Assembly (NCBI GenBank): GCA_949361645.1
Contig: OX442423.1
Coordinates: forward strand, 3,530,023-3,594,022
Reading direction: 5' to 3'
Source of the DNA: Spongilla lacustris
Taxonomy: Eukaryota > Porifera > Demospongiae > Spongillida > Spongillidae
Length of the DNA stretch: 64,000 nucleotides
In this document: piece by piece, positions 11,130 to 21,800 of the stretch
Layout: each line of letters starts with the position of its first letter
Position numbering within the stretch: the first letter of the stretch is position 1
Notes under the pieces: generated by a model
What the model was told of the DNA's origin: nothing
Database searches by the model: none
What the model saw: only the letters and a program-made list of their open reading frames with translations
Made by a program: the position numbers and the translations under genes

Positions 11130-13059
11130 ACACTTAGTTACTTTATGACTTATCTGTGTGCATTAATGACACATTGATACATTGATTGATGAATTGCTAC
11201 AGAAATCCTGTGCTGATCAGTTCAAAGTGATAGTCATAGCTTGGTGTCAATGGACGATATGAGCTATATCATCAGTAGATCTGATGCAAGAGCATGAGTA
11301 GTGCTTATATTCCTCAAATTGCATGTTTGGATTGTTAATAAATAACATGCTAATTGACGAATGGATTCAAGTCATGAACATGAATCGATAATACAATGTA
11401 ATGCACTATTTCAGTGCTGACAAATTATAGAAAATCCTTACATGTTTTTTTTTTAACAGCAACCGAATTTCTTTCAGTTAGGCTGTTAGTGTTTAATGAA
11501 AGTATATCACATGTATGTACCTGAGGACGATGAGTACTATCCATATTGCTACGTGTTGGACTTCATGAATACAAGCAGTACTATTCAGTACACAGGTGCA
11601 GGCATAAGATGAATAGTACATCTGATAGATCGAACAAACGCCTACATGTGGGCGTTTAGGCTTTAGCCTACGTGCACATGTAAGCGTTCTATTGCAGCCT
11701 ATGGTCCTCGCATTTAATGGCGTTTAGAACTTTGAACTCGAATAATGTAACACAGAAGCACAGGCTTCGTCTTTTATTGGAGCTAATTCAACCATCGGCT
11801 CTTTAGCAAGCCTACACGTAAAAACGCGCCTACGCTTAGGCGACGACTATCATTAAGCTATTTTTTTTACAGCTATCACAAATTCTTACCATGCATTACA
11901 ATACAATATGGTGCATGTGCATAATGACGCAATATCATGCACAGACAATTCTTTCATTACACATATCTGCCTAGCAGTGATAATTATAATCTAATCGTTC
12001 AATCGATGCATTCTCTATGAGAAAGATGGTATTTTAGGCAGTTTGTGCAAGCATGGAAGCAAGCATAAGATAACTTTTGTATTTTGACTTGTTTCACAGC
12101 CCGGCTTTATATAGTTCATACAGCAATTTGTTTAATTACATTCCATTTACCTTGATACTTCTTTTCTCCCAAATGAGAATTAGGTCTTGCAGGTACCGGC
12201 TAACTGTGAGGATCACAGGTGATTTACGTTATGACAATCACTTAAATTCTACATACACACAGCCAACATGTGGACATGTTTTCTTATCCATGAACACAAC
12301 TGTTTTAATTTAGGAAAACCTCTTGGAAGTGTGTTAAATATTAATCCAGTTACAACTAATGAGGATCAATAAATCTGTGCAAAGTTAAAGAGATTTCTGA
12401 TTTCAGATTCAGTGCTAAGTACTTTTAGTTTCCTTTACGGTCATGCAGCAGCCCATGATATTTGAATAAATAAGCTGTATTATGTACTGAGGAATACAGT
12501 CGCCTAAATAAATCTGCCTTAATTACCTTTCAATGGTATTTTGATAATGTAAAACCTCATCTGTAGTCCATGTATGATATATCCTGATTGAAACTGTTAT
12601 TAGATTGCTACCGCCCAAATATGTTACTTCAGTAATAAGCGGTTTACAAGACTTTATCCACTGATCCTGTAATTTCTCTCATTGCAGCAGCAACAATCAT
12701 GCTGACACAACTAGAAAGCAGCCATAAAAGCAGCATAGTAGCAGTATGAACCAAACTACACCAAAGTGCTATGTTTTTTATACAATTCGCCAGAAGCATA
12801 ATTATACTACATGTAATGCAAAGTTATAGCATTGATCAAAGGCAAGCAATAGCAATAAAATTTAGCAGATAGATGTTATTCATTCAGCTATGAATCACGT
12901 ATGCAGGAACTGATTATGACTGGGAGTTTATTTGTATTAGATGAAGCCACAGATATTTGTCACTGATATGTACATGTCAACTGCATGATATAAAATCAAG
13001 ACGTGCAACTACACACAATCTCCATGATTAATAGCAAACACAAAAACCACGGCACCATA
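11130..13059. other. Intergenic region between the transporter and the SH2 gene (copy 1)
   Basis: It is AT-rich, with no convincing coding sequence. It holds the transporter 3' UTR, an inverted-repeat element (11623-11856), and the empty site ATTATGTA at 12479-12486 where copy 2 has a LINE insertion. On the minus strand a possible AATAAA for the SH2 gene lies near 12926-12931. Confidence 0.6.
11623..11856. repeat. Short inverted-repeat MITE (copy 1)
   Basis: The ends resemble TGATAGATCG and its inverse CGACTATCATTA. Internal CGCCTAC and GTAGGCG palindromes repeat. The better-preserved counterpart is at 43757-44004. Confidence 0.6.
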
Positions 13060-13587
13060 TCATGCTGAGACACTGTTTGGAATATAGTACTTAAGTTTTA
13101 CAGAGCATCCTCCCTCCAAACCAAGGGGCTCCTTCTGATAGTGTCCCACTAGCTTTTCGACTGAGCCAAATGATTTTGAATCCATTTCAGGGATAATATA
13201 ACGCCCTTGATCGTTTGTCTTAATCTCAACATGGAAGACAATTCCATTATTTAATAATGAGATCGCGTAGGTTGGTATTCCTTCCGGCAACTGCTTTTCA
13301 CTGTCACGGACTAGGAATGTCCCGTCGAAGTTTTGCGAACGCAGCAGTAGACTTTCAGCATCTCTGCGGGTTATGCTGCCAAAGTAATAGTTCTTCTTGG
13401 CAGGTGCCCCCCTGTGTCTACGACCCGCATTTTGTGGGTCTGATGTTCGCGGTCTATGAGAATCAGTTATTTCTCCTGTTGAAGAGTAGCCGTCAGTCGT
13501 TATCGATTCCGGATCTGGCTGTAAGGGTTCCAGTAACGGGGCTCTCTCCTTTTTGCCAAGCATACAAGAATTTACACAGCCCATTTC
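13060..13587 (-). CDS. SH2-only adaptor with Src-like acylation signal (copy 1)
   Basis: The protein has 175 residues if it starts at MGCVNSC. An in-frame ATG 16 codons upstream (13635) would hide the Gly2 needed for myristoylation and has no in-frame counterpart in copy 2. MGCxxS followed by KK resembles the SH4 region of Src-family kinases, with N-myristoylation at Gly2 and palmitoylation at Cys3. A proline- and serine-rich linker follows, then one SH2 domain to the C-terminus. The SH2 has TRRDAESLLL, the phosphotyrosine-binding FLVRDS arginine, and FHVEIKTNDQGRYII. The usual first Trp is Tyr (NYYFGSI). There is no kinase domain, so it may act as a membrane-anchored phosphotyrosine docking protein or a competitor of Src kinases (inference). 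The linker has about 13 residues more than copy 2. It is intronless and divergent from the + strand SH2 gene. Confidence 0.8.
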   Translation of the reverse strand, partial: EMGCVNSCMLGKKERAPLLEPLQPDPESITTDGYSSTGEITDSHRPRTSDPQNAGRRHRGAPAKKNYYFGSITRRDAESLLLRSQNFDGTFLVRDSEKQLPEGIPTYAISLLNNGIVFHVEIKTNDQGRYIIPEMDSKSFGSVEKLVGHYQKEPLGLEGGCSVKLKYYIPNSVSA

Positions 13588-13656
13588 TTTATCACATGAT
13601 ACTATTTTGTTTACGAGGGGGGGGTGGTTTCTCAATTAAGAAGATATGCTCACGTG
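13588..13656. promoter_or_regulatory. Compact bidirectional spacer between divergent SH2 genes (copy 1)
   Basis: Only about 70 bp separate the two opposed start codons. It contains ATCACATGAT and, just before the + strand ATG, TCACGTGATG with a CACGTG E-box. It also has a G run (13619-13624). A shared promoter is an inference from geometry. Confidence 0.4.
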
Positions 13657-14137
13657 ATGGGGGGGTTGTTGTTGCAATTGGTTGCAGGAGAGACTACTGA
13701 GCCCAAGCCATCCCTCACTGGTCACAGACCCACAGACACCCCCCACCACCTACTCTCTATGGATCAGCAAGTTTGAGACGACACATTGATGGACATCAAT
13801 ATTCTCGACAATCACAGACACGAGGTAGCCAACTCTCCACACATACAGGTGAATCGTATCAACCATCCTCAAAAAGAAACGCGGAATCGTGTGCTAAACA
13901 AAAGCCTCCAAAGGGAGCACCCAGCAAAGAACCGTACTACTGCGGTAGGCTTAGTACGAGGAAAGCGGAGGATCAGTTAAACAACACGCAGAGACTTGAC
14001 GGGACATTTATCATTCGCGACTGCGAAGTTTTGTCAGACAGAGACCATGGCTTTGTCCTTTCCGTGATGAGGGAAGGAGAGGTTTACCATTTGGACATCA
14101 ACAGAGGGCAAAACAAATGGTACACTCTCATCAAATG
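13657..14137 (+). pseudogene. Truncated, frameshifted + strand SH2 gene (copy 1)
   Basis: It is homologous to the intact gene at 47214-47828. The start ATG at 13657 is followed by an extra G and a deletion of about 20 bp, so the lipid-anchor start is out of frame with the SH2 region. The linker and SH2 frame is open from 13773 (MRRHIDGHQ) through DGTFIIRDC to NKWYTL. It then ends at a stop at 14136-14138, because the duplication junction at 14128 replaces the last third of the SH2 domain. Confidence 0.85.
14128..14129. other. Duplication breakpoint junction
   Basis: TACACTCT at 14121-14128 equals 47694-47701. The next base begins unrelated sequence here (CATCAAATG), whereas copy 2 continues with AGGCGACG and the rest of the SH2 gene. 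No N gap is present at the join. What follows contains ASCC2 internal exons. Confidence 0.85.
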
Positions 14138-15641
14138 ATGTATGTAGTGTGTAAACTACTTATAAAAAAGTTGCTTAGCATACATGTACATGTACATGTA
14201 GCTGCTGTGTTAATATATGTGTACATGTACATGTATATGTGTAAATTAGCAAATGTGCATTTTGTGTTGCAATTAATTACAAGTTAGAACTGTTGTTCTA
14301 TCAAGAGTTACGGTTATATTAAGGCAACCCAATGTAAAAAAAAAAAGAAGTATAAAAAACATTCTCTCTGAGAAAGTTGGTGGTATATACATGTAGGATT
14401 TGAAGGCAATGGTGGTGTAAAAAGGAAGGGAACAAGGGATCAACGATGATACAAATTGTTTTAACAGTCCTATATTTAGCAACGTAAAATGTACGTACTA
14501 CAAAAGTGATAAATATAGGACTGTTAAAAAAAATTCGTATCATCGTTGATCCCTTGTTCCCTTCCTTTTTACACCACCATTGCCTTCAAATCCTATATAC
14601 CACTAACTTTCTCAGAGAGAATGTTTTTATATCTTGTTCCTTTTACGAACGAGTTGTTAATTATGTGTGCAACATCATCAAGAAATATTTTCCTTCACTG
14701 GATATGACAGAATGCTTTGTGGTTTCCCATTTTACTGCTAAATTGATACTTTTAGTTTTAAAGTGTGTTATGTATATGTAGATATGAATAGTCAAATCAG
14801 TTCAGAGTAACTTGGCTGGAATCAGTAGTTTAAATAAGCTTACCTGCACACTCAGATACTTGTACATGTGTAAATGTGCTATAACAATGTCCTAGATCAG
14901 GAAGTTAATGCATGTGTACATGTACATGTAGCATATAGAGCACAATGATATTCAGATCCACACCTATGCTACTGCAGGCTGTGCAATGAAACTATGTGAC
15001 CTCATCAGCTGCATTCATTAAAGATTATTAAAGTGGGCAAATACATGTAACCAAGATAGAAGACCCTAAATAAACTCCCTGATGGTCACTAAGCACATCA
15101 CCTCAAGCTAAATTGGTGGTCATTTAAGCTTATACATGTACCATTGCAAATGTTACTATATAGCAGTGCAGTCCAGGTCCCATTCATGTTCATGTGTGAG
15201 CTCGATGTGCCCCTATGTCTTCATTGTCCCAGCCTTAGCTTGTGCTTGCTGTATCAATTGATTTGAGATCAGACCAATGTCATTTAGAACTATGAAACAT
15301 TGAGCACCATTTCTATGAAACCAGCTCACTGAATGTACATGTACGTGTACATGTACATGTACATGTACATTGTACTTCAGGATATTGTAAATGAAACAGG
15401 CAACAGTATGATAATCAGAGTGTGCAGAAAGGGGGAATGGGAAGAAAACGTTTGCAGGTTAATTGAGTATTATTACACACTATTTTATATATTTTTTAAA
15501 TGGTACAAATTGTGTATGCATACATATCTGAAAGTAGTGTACCAGGGAGTTGGTAACATACACAATGTAGCCCCACTTCTCAGGCCACATGCTATAGTTC
15601 AGACAATTATTAATGTTATATGAATCATTTCCTATTGTTAG
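14129..15641. other. ASCC2 intron/junction sequence with a foldback and ACATGTAC palindromes
   Basis: No convincing exon was seen. A hairpin element lies at 14351-14632, and ACATGTACATGT-type palindromes recur (14181-14200, 14220-14240, 14910-14930, 15334-15370). The exon encoding the N-terminal half of the CUE domain, which must end in phase 0, was not found here. Confidence 0.5.
14351..14632. repeat. Foldback element (long hairpin) after the junction
   Basis: Arms of about 120 bp (14351-14477 and 14512-14632) are reverse complements. The outer ends read CATTCTCTCTGAGAAAGTTG and its inverse. The inner ends include ACAGTCCTATATTT. The loop is about 35 bp. It differs in sequence from the 2901-3119 foldback, apart from a similar ACATTCTCT outer motif. 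Confidence 0.8.
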
Positions 15642-15883
15642 GCCCGCTTGGCTGAGTACCGAAATGATGCAGAGGCTGTGATCAACCACATTCTTGAGGG
15701 CACCCTTCCCCCTCACATGCACCAGCCGAGTGGCACTGCTCCAAAGGTGCAGGCTGCAAGTGGAAGTGCTCAGGCCAAGGAGTATTCTCTTGTGTCACAA
15801 AGGGCCAATGTGTTTGATGGTGACAACTTTGATATTTTTAGAAGAAGTGATATTGACCTGTCGAAAGTGAGTGTTGGAAAGAG
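15642..15883 (+). CDS. ASCC2: ASCC2 CUE-domain exon
   Basis: The acceptor is TTGTTAG before 15642 (phase 0) and the donor GTACGTG starts at 15884 (phase 2). It encodes YRNDAEAVINHILEG, the second and third helices of the CUE domain, then NVFDGDNFDIFRR and IDLSKV, the block conserved in animal ASCC2. Confidence 0.85.
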
Positions 15884-18800
15884 GTACGTGTTTTTTTTTT
15901 TTAATACGCATGCCTTGCATGCAGTGCATAGCCAGCTAGGTTACATGTACATGTACATGTGCATGTACGTGTACATTTGTAGAAATATACATCCCTAATG
16001 AGGCCATTTTGTGCAATGCATTCCCAGGACCAGCTACATGTATAATGTAGCACTAATGTACATGTACCGTACTATGCTCCCCCCCCTCCGCCCCCACAAA
16101 AAATGGATCGTGTTTGAATGAGCATATTGTCATAATCTCGAGCGCTGCTGCACGCCGTTCATCAATATCCTGTTAAAGTATCATTTCTTTCCAAAAATGT
16201 TGAAACAGGTACGCGTTAGCATTAATGATTAGGACAGTATGAACACCAGCCATTTTTTTTGTGTGTGTGTGTGTGTGGGGGGGGGGGGATTAATACAAGT
16301 ACATGTACTCTACGGTACCAACTGGTATACATGGTGTACAAAGTATTTAACTATTATGTCTACACGTATACTAGTGTAGCTGTCACAACCTACATGTACA
16401 TGTACCTGTGTATCTACAGTGTATATTATTAATTCACATTTCTGTGTTCAGTGTACAAGTACTTGTATACACCACTGTACAGTTTGAACCTGTTTACTGT
16501 TGCTCACATTGTATGTTGTCCTCGCTTCTCCCCTAGATACGATCCTCCATCTGTTGCTGCCGTCCTCAGTGACAAGTCACATTTAAAGCGCACGAGGGAC
16601 CTCTACAAGAACTTTGAATATGAAACCAATGACCCTGATGAGTGCTTGGACAATGAAGGAGGCGCAGAGGACTACCAGAAGCTATACCTGTTTGACCAGT
16701 ACAACGATGAGTACGATGATACCTACGACTCTCACAATGTCGGTGTGTCAGACAGTGTGACCACTGATGAAGTGTTTGCTGTGAAAAGGTACACTGTACA
16801 TGTGTGTATGTACATGTGTATGTATTTGGCTAGAGGGTCAGGAGGCAATGATTTCATATGAGGTGCAACTGCTTTACATGTACATGTACATGTAGGTGTA
16901 TGTGTGCGTGAACATGTACATGTTCACGCACACATGCATGTACATGTACATGTACAACATGTATTTACTGGAATGTGTTTTGTACAATGTTTTTTTCACA
17001 ACAAGCTGGCACAGTGTATTTGCAACGAGGTACATGTATCAGAATACTGTATGTACCTGTAGAACGAACCACATGTACATGAGCACTTGTAAATGTACTG
17101 TACATGTACATGTGTAAACAAAAAAATTACTTGTCTGCCAGATGGGGAGAGAGACTGATGCATGCTGATCAAGAACTCTTCAGCACATAGTTGGACCTTG
17201 TCCTATAATCACGTTTACTTTGCAATGCTACAATCATATCTCCAGGTTTTCGACCAAATACCGACTGGCAGGGTCAACTTTGTCCTCTGTCAGCAGCCTT
17301 AAAATACACCTACATGTACATGCACATATACATGTGTACATGTACACATGTACATGTACACATGTACATGTACACATGTACATGTACACATGTACATGTA
17401 CACATGTACATGTACACATGTACACGTACACATGTACACGTACACATGTACACGTACACATGTACACGTACACATGTACACGTACACATGTACACGTACA
17501 CATGTACACGTACACATGTACACGTACACATGTACACGTACACATGTACACGTACACATGTACACGTACACATGTACACGTACACATGTACACGTACACA
17601 TGTACACGTACACATGTACACGTACACATGTACACGTACACATGTACACGTACACATGTACACGTACACATGTACACGTACACATGTACACGTACACATG
17701 TACACGTACACATGTACACGTACACATGTACACGTACACATGTACACGTACACATGTACACGTACACATGTACACGTACACATGTACACGTACACATGTA
17801 CACGTACACATGTACACGTACACATGTACACGTACACATGTACACGTACACATGTACACGTACACATGTACACGTACACATGTACACGTACACATGTACA
17901 CGTACACATGTACACGTACACATGTACACGTACACATGTACACGTACACATGTACACGTACACATGTACACGTACACATGTACACGTACACATGTACACG
18001 TACACATGTACACGTACACATGTACACGTACACATGTACACGTACACATGTACACGTACACATGTACACGTACACATGTACATGTACACATACACATGTA
18101 CATGTACACATGTACTATTTCAGTCATTCACCGCTTTGCTGAGTAATATCCGCTTCAATACATTTGTGTGTGCATGTTTGTGTAGCTCTTTCTTTTGTAA
18201 CCTTTCTTTAGTACATCTAAGTTTAGTACTTTCTTGTTAGCAGCTACTTACCTTGCAGTGCTTTTTTTTTTTCAACATCAATGTGGACCACAATCAGACA
18301 TTGTCATCTTGAAGTTGGGGCTTGTTAGGAACAACTATATATGCACTATTTCTGTTTTCTCATTATAATGTACAAATGTACGTCACTACAAAAACCTTCA
18401 TTTTTTTTACATCCTGTGATAATGTACATGTACGTGTACATGTACGTGTACGTGTATAGTTAGTACCACACTGCTATTTTTGACCAGCAAGCTCCTCGTA
18501 ATGCTCACAATGATTGCTGCACATCAGGTGATAGTAAGCTGCGTGTACATATACCACACACAGTGGCACTCACCCACCTATTTTTGGCATTGGTTCTAAG
18601 CTTACTATGCATGGACAAACTTTACATGGAGGACAACGCACCTACATGTGTACATGTACCGTCTAATTGGTTCTTGTGCACAATATACACGTACATTGTA
18701 TGGCTGTCATTGCTAAAGATTTTAAAAGCATTTATTAGTATGAGTTGCAGTATTATGTATACAGCAGTCTGAGGGATTTGCACTTTACTGGTCCCCTTGC

Positions 18801-21800
18801 TGAACTGGGATATAATTATATGTACTTTTTGACTTCATGGGGATTACATACATGTACATGTACATGTATACAACATTTACATAGATGTAGCTCATATATT
18901 TAGGGCCATAAAACCCATTCCAGCTTGACTGGTGATTTCTCCTTGATCAAAATTTGTATTAATTCACTGGGACAGAATACTACATTGATATCGAGTGTCC
19001 TGCAATGGATTAAAATTGCTTAAAACTGCCTTTAAGTGTTGTTAGATAACGTGTAATTGTAGTTACACATGTAGATGTGTGAAACAATGAAGTAAACAAT
19101 ATACAGAATACACAATGAATAATACACTAAATAGGTAGGCTATCAAAGCTTGAAATACATATAATTAGATGGTACACGTACCTAAAATGAAATCATAAAG
19201 AGAAACAAATAGTTAAAAAAATTTACTCCATGAATGAGGCCAGAGGAGCACCATCATCACACCCCAGCCCACCTCTCCATTTGATGCGGGACCTTCTAAG
19301 ACAGAGCCTCACTGCTCGAACCCCTGCAAAAACAAGCTGTGTTCTTACATACATGTACATGTAACTGCTTGTAATGGAAAAGGCTTTGTCCCACTTGAAG
19401 GCCACTAATACCTAAATACATATATGAATGCAGGAAACACTAAGGCCGTCCTGAATTGGCCAATCAGTAATACATAATTATTAAATATGAACACAGAAAA
19501 CACTACCTTTAGAATGCCTAAACTTTAGCTGGCCCTTCCCGTACCCCGGACTTGTGTCAAGTTCATTCTTGTATAAATGCTGGAAATTGCTTGTGACTTG
19601 GGCACTGATGTCTGCACAATAAGCCTTGTGGCCAAACGTATCGAGCCAGGTTTCGTATTGAAAGGGCTGATAGAAAGGATGCTTTACATTTCTGTTATAG
19701 CACAGTGATACTTACTTGTACACGTATTTACAGGGTGTTCCTCAATCAAAAGAAATTGTTTATAATTTAACCACAAGCAGTTAATTAACTGGTAATTGTT
19801 TCAAGAAGTTCTAAATGGTTAATTAATATTGATTAAAGTCTCAAGCCCTATTCATTTCAACGTTATTAATGTTAATAAATGTAGGGTGTGTGGTTAGTTA
19901 AAGCTGCAAATTGTATTTAATTAACTACTTTAGTTCAGAAGTTATTCACAATTGAAATCTTGATTTTCACAATGTACTTGATTTAGGGGCCATTGTATCT
20001 TGTTTTAGTGGTTTGAATTTATTAATAAACTCGGCAAGTTATTATTATTAAAATTCAAGAAAATGTAAGCTGCATTATTAGAGTATTTAGCAACAATTAC
20101 ATGTATTACTTCATTGACAGTCAATTTATAAATGATTTTCCTTGATTGAGGAACACTCTGTATATGTAACACCTCTTTACACCTCTCCAACGGCAATAGG
20201 GCTTGCCCTTCTCCAAAGCAGTTACATGTGTAGATTACCTCCAGCCAGATACAGTAGTTAATGATGGAAGGAGGAATGTAACAAGGCAACCATGACTGAT
20301 AGGGTAACACATGTAGTACAAGGATTACAAAATGTGCGGATGCCATTGCAATGGTGCAACTTATCAGTACATGCATTACGGGAGTTAAAATGTTAATTTT
20401 ATTAACAATGAAAGTTTCATGATTTACCTTGATTGAGAGACACCATTTTCATGTAGCGCTTGCAAAGGATCCCATCCTGGAGGGGGTTCAGTAGTTTTGT
20501 GTGATCTTCCCTGTAGTTGGCTGGACTGGTACTGATTTTGCTTGTACAGCCCTGTTATACATGATCTGGCATACATTTCTACATGTACATATATGTATGT
20601 ATCTGCTATTGATTTAGTGTGTTAAACGGAGCACATTCATATAGATTTTTGTTCCAACGAAAGGTACATGTATACTACCAATCGCAATACTGTGTTTTGC
20701 ACTAGAGCGGTGACTCAGAAACTAAAAAGTACCACATTTGATGATACCTCTTATATTGAGAAGGATGATTGAAATGTGCATTCCGAGCTTGAGTATCTAA
20801 GCTACTAACACAGTTTTTATGACCGTACATGTGTATCTTCAATACAGGCGACTAAACGTGGTTCACAAAGTCGAAAAACTTTCACAAGCTTGACAAAAGA
20901 TCTTCTGATAAAACATACAACATCATTGACTTGAAATTAAGTTTACTGGTAATATAGGGACCGGAAAATACATTAAGTTGAGTCGTAGTGTGCAATACTT
21001 TTGAATGTGCAATAGCATGCTTTTCTTCACTCGAATCTTCAATGTAGTGATTTTTGTTGATCTACTTACAGTGATGTATGTAATAGCTATACATGTATGC
21101 AAATAATTACAGGAATCCCTACAACTGTTAACCCATAACTTCTTTGCTTCATTCAAAGTATATAAGGCAACTGTAATAGTTAGATATCAAAAATGGTTAA
21201 AGAGCATCATTACACATGGGTACCTGGGTCTAGTGGATGGGCCAACAAATTTCCTCCCTCCTCCAGGGGTGTGAAATCCTCTGGAGTAAAGTACAAGCAG
21301 GGAAGGGGAGGAGTAAGGGTAGTAGTAGGAAAGGGGAGGAGTAGGGGTAGTAGTAGGTAAGGGGAGGAGTAGGGGTGGTAGTAGGTAAGGGGAGGAGTAG
21401 GGGTGGTAGTCGGAAAGGGGAGGAGTAGGGGTAGTGATAGATATAGGGAGGAGTAGGGGTCGTGGTAGGGGTAGTACTAGGTGAGGGGAGGAGTAGGGAT
21501 GGTAGTCGGAAAGGAGTAGGGGTAGGTAAGGGGAGGAGTAGGGGTAGTACTAGGTGAGGGGAGGAGTAAGAGTAGTACTAGGTGATGGGAGGAGTAGGGG
21601 TAGTAGTAGGAAAGGGGAGGAGTAGGGGTGGTAGTAGGTAAGGAAGGAGTAGGGGTGGTAGTCGGAAAGGAGAGGAGTAGGGGTGGTAGTGGGTAAGGGG
21701 AAGAGTAGGGGTAGTACTAGTTGAGGAGAGGAGTAGGGGTAGTACTAGCTGAGGGGAGGAGTAGGGGTAGTAGTCAGAAAGGGGAGGGGTAGTGGTAGGT

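Larger units (their letters stand above)
1..14128 (+). repeat. Segmental duplication, copy 1 (3' part visible)
   Basis: The sequence from the first base is collinear with 31768-47701, including exons, introns, the foldback, the gypsy debris and both SH2 genes. It differs by scattered substitutions, short indels and a few transposon insertions. Homology ends abruptly at 14128, inside the + strand SH2 gene. The left end is cut by the window, so the full unit is longer. If this is a simple tandem duplication, the unit is about 33.6 kb (14129-47701) and the first copy begins upstream of the window. Confidence 0.95.

Noticed and set aside
13257..13700. + strand ORF of 147 codons
   Set aside because: It is antisense to the SH2 gene and is open only as a shadow of it.
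14641..14778. ORF tail NYVCNIIKKYFPSLDMTECF as a CUE-like exon
   Set aside because: Only a faint resemblance. The frame continues from the foldback arm and there is no donor site in the right phase.
15379..15453. Possible ASCC2 exon between CTTCAG and a GTTAAT donor
   Set aside because: It ends in phase 2, whereas the next exon (15642) needs phase 0. The phase 0 reading contains a stop, and the peptide does not resemble the CUE N-terminus.
17220..18240. Long overlapping ORFs on both strands (260-308 codons)
   Set aside because: They are translations of the 14-bp satellite, which lacks stop codons in most frames. There is no complexity or conservation.
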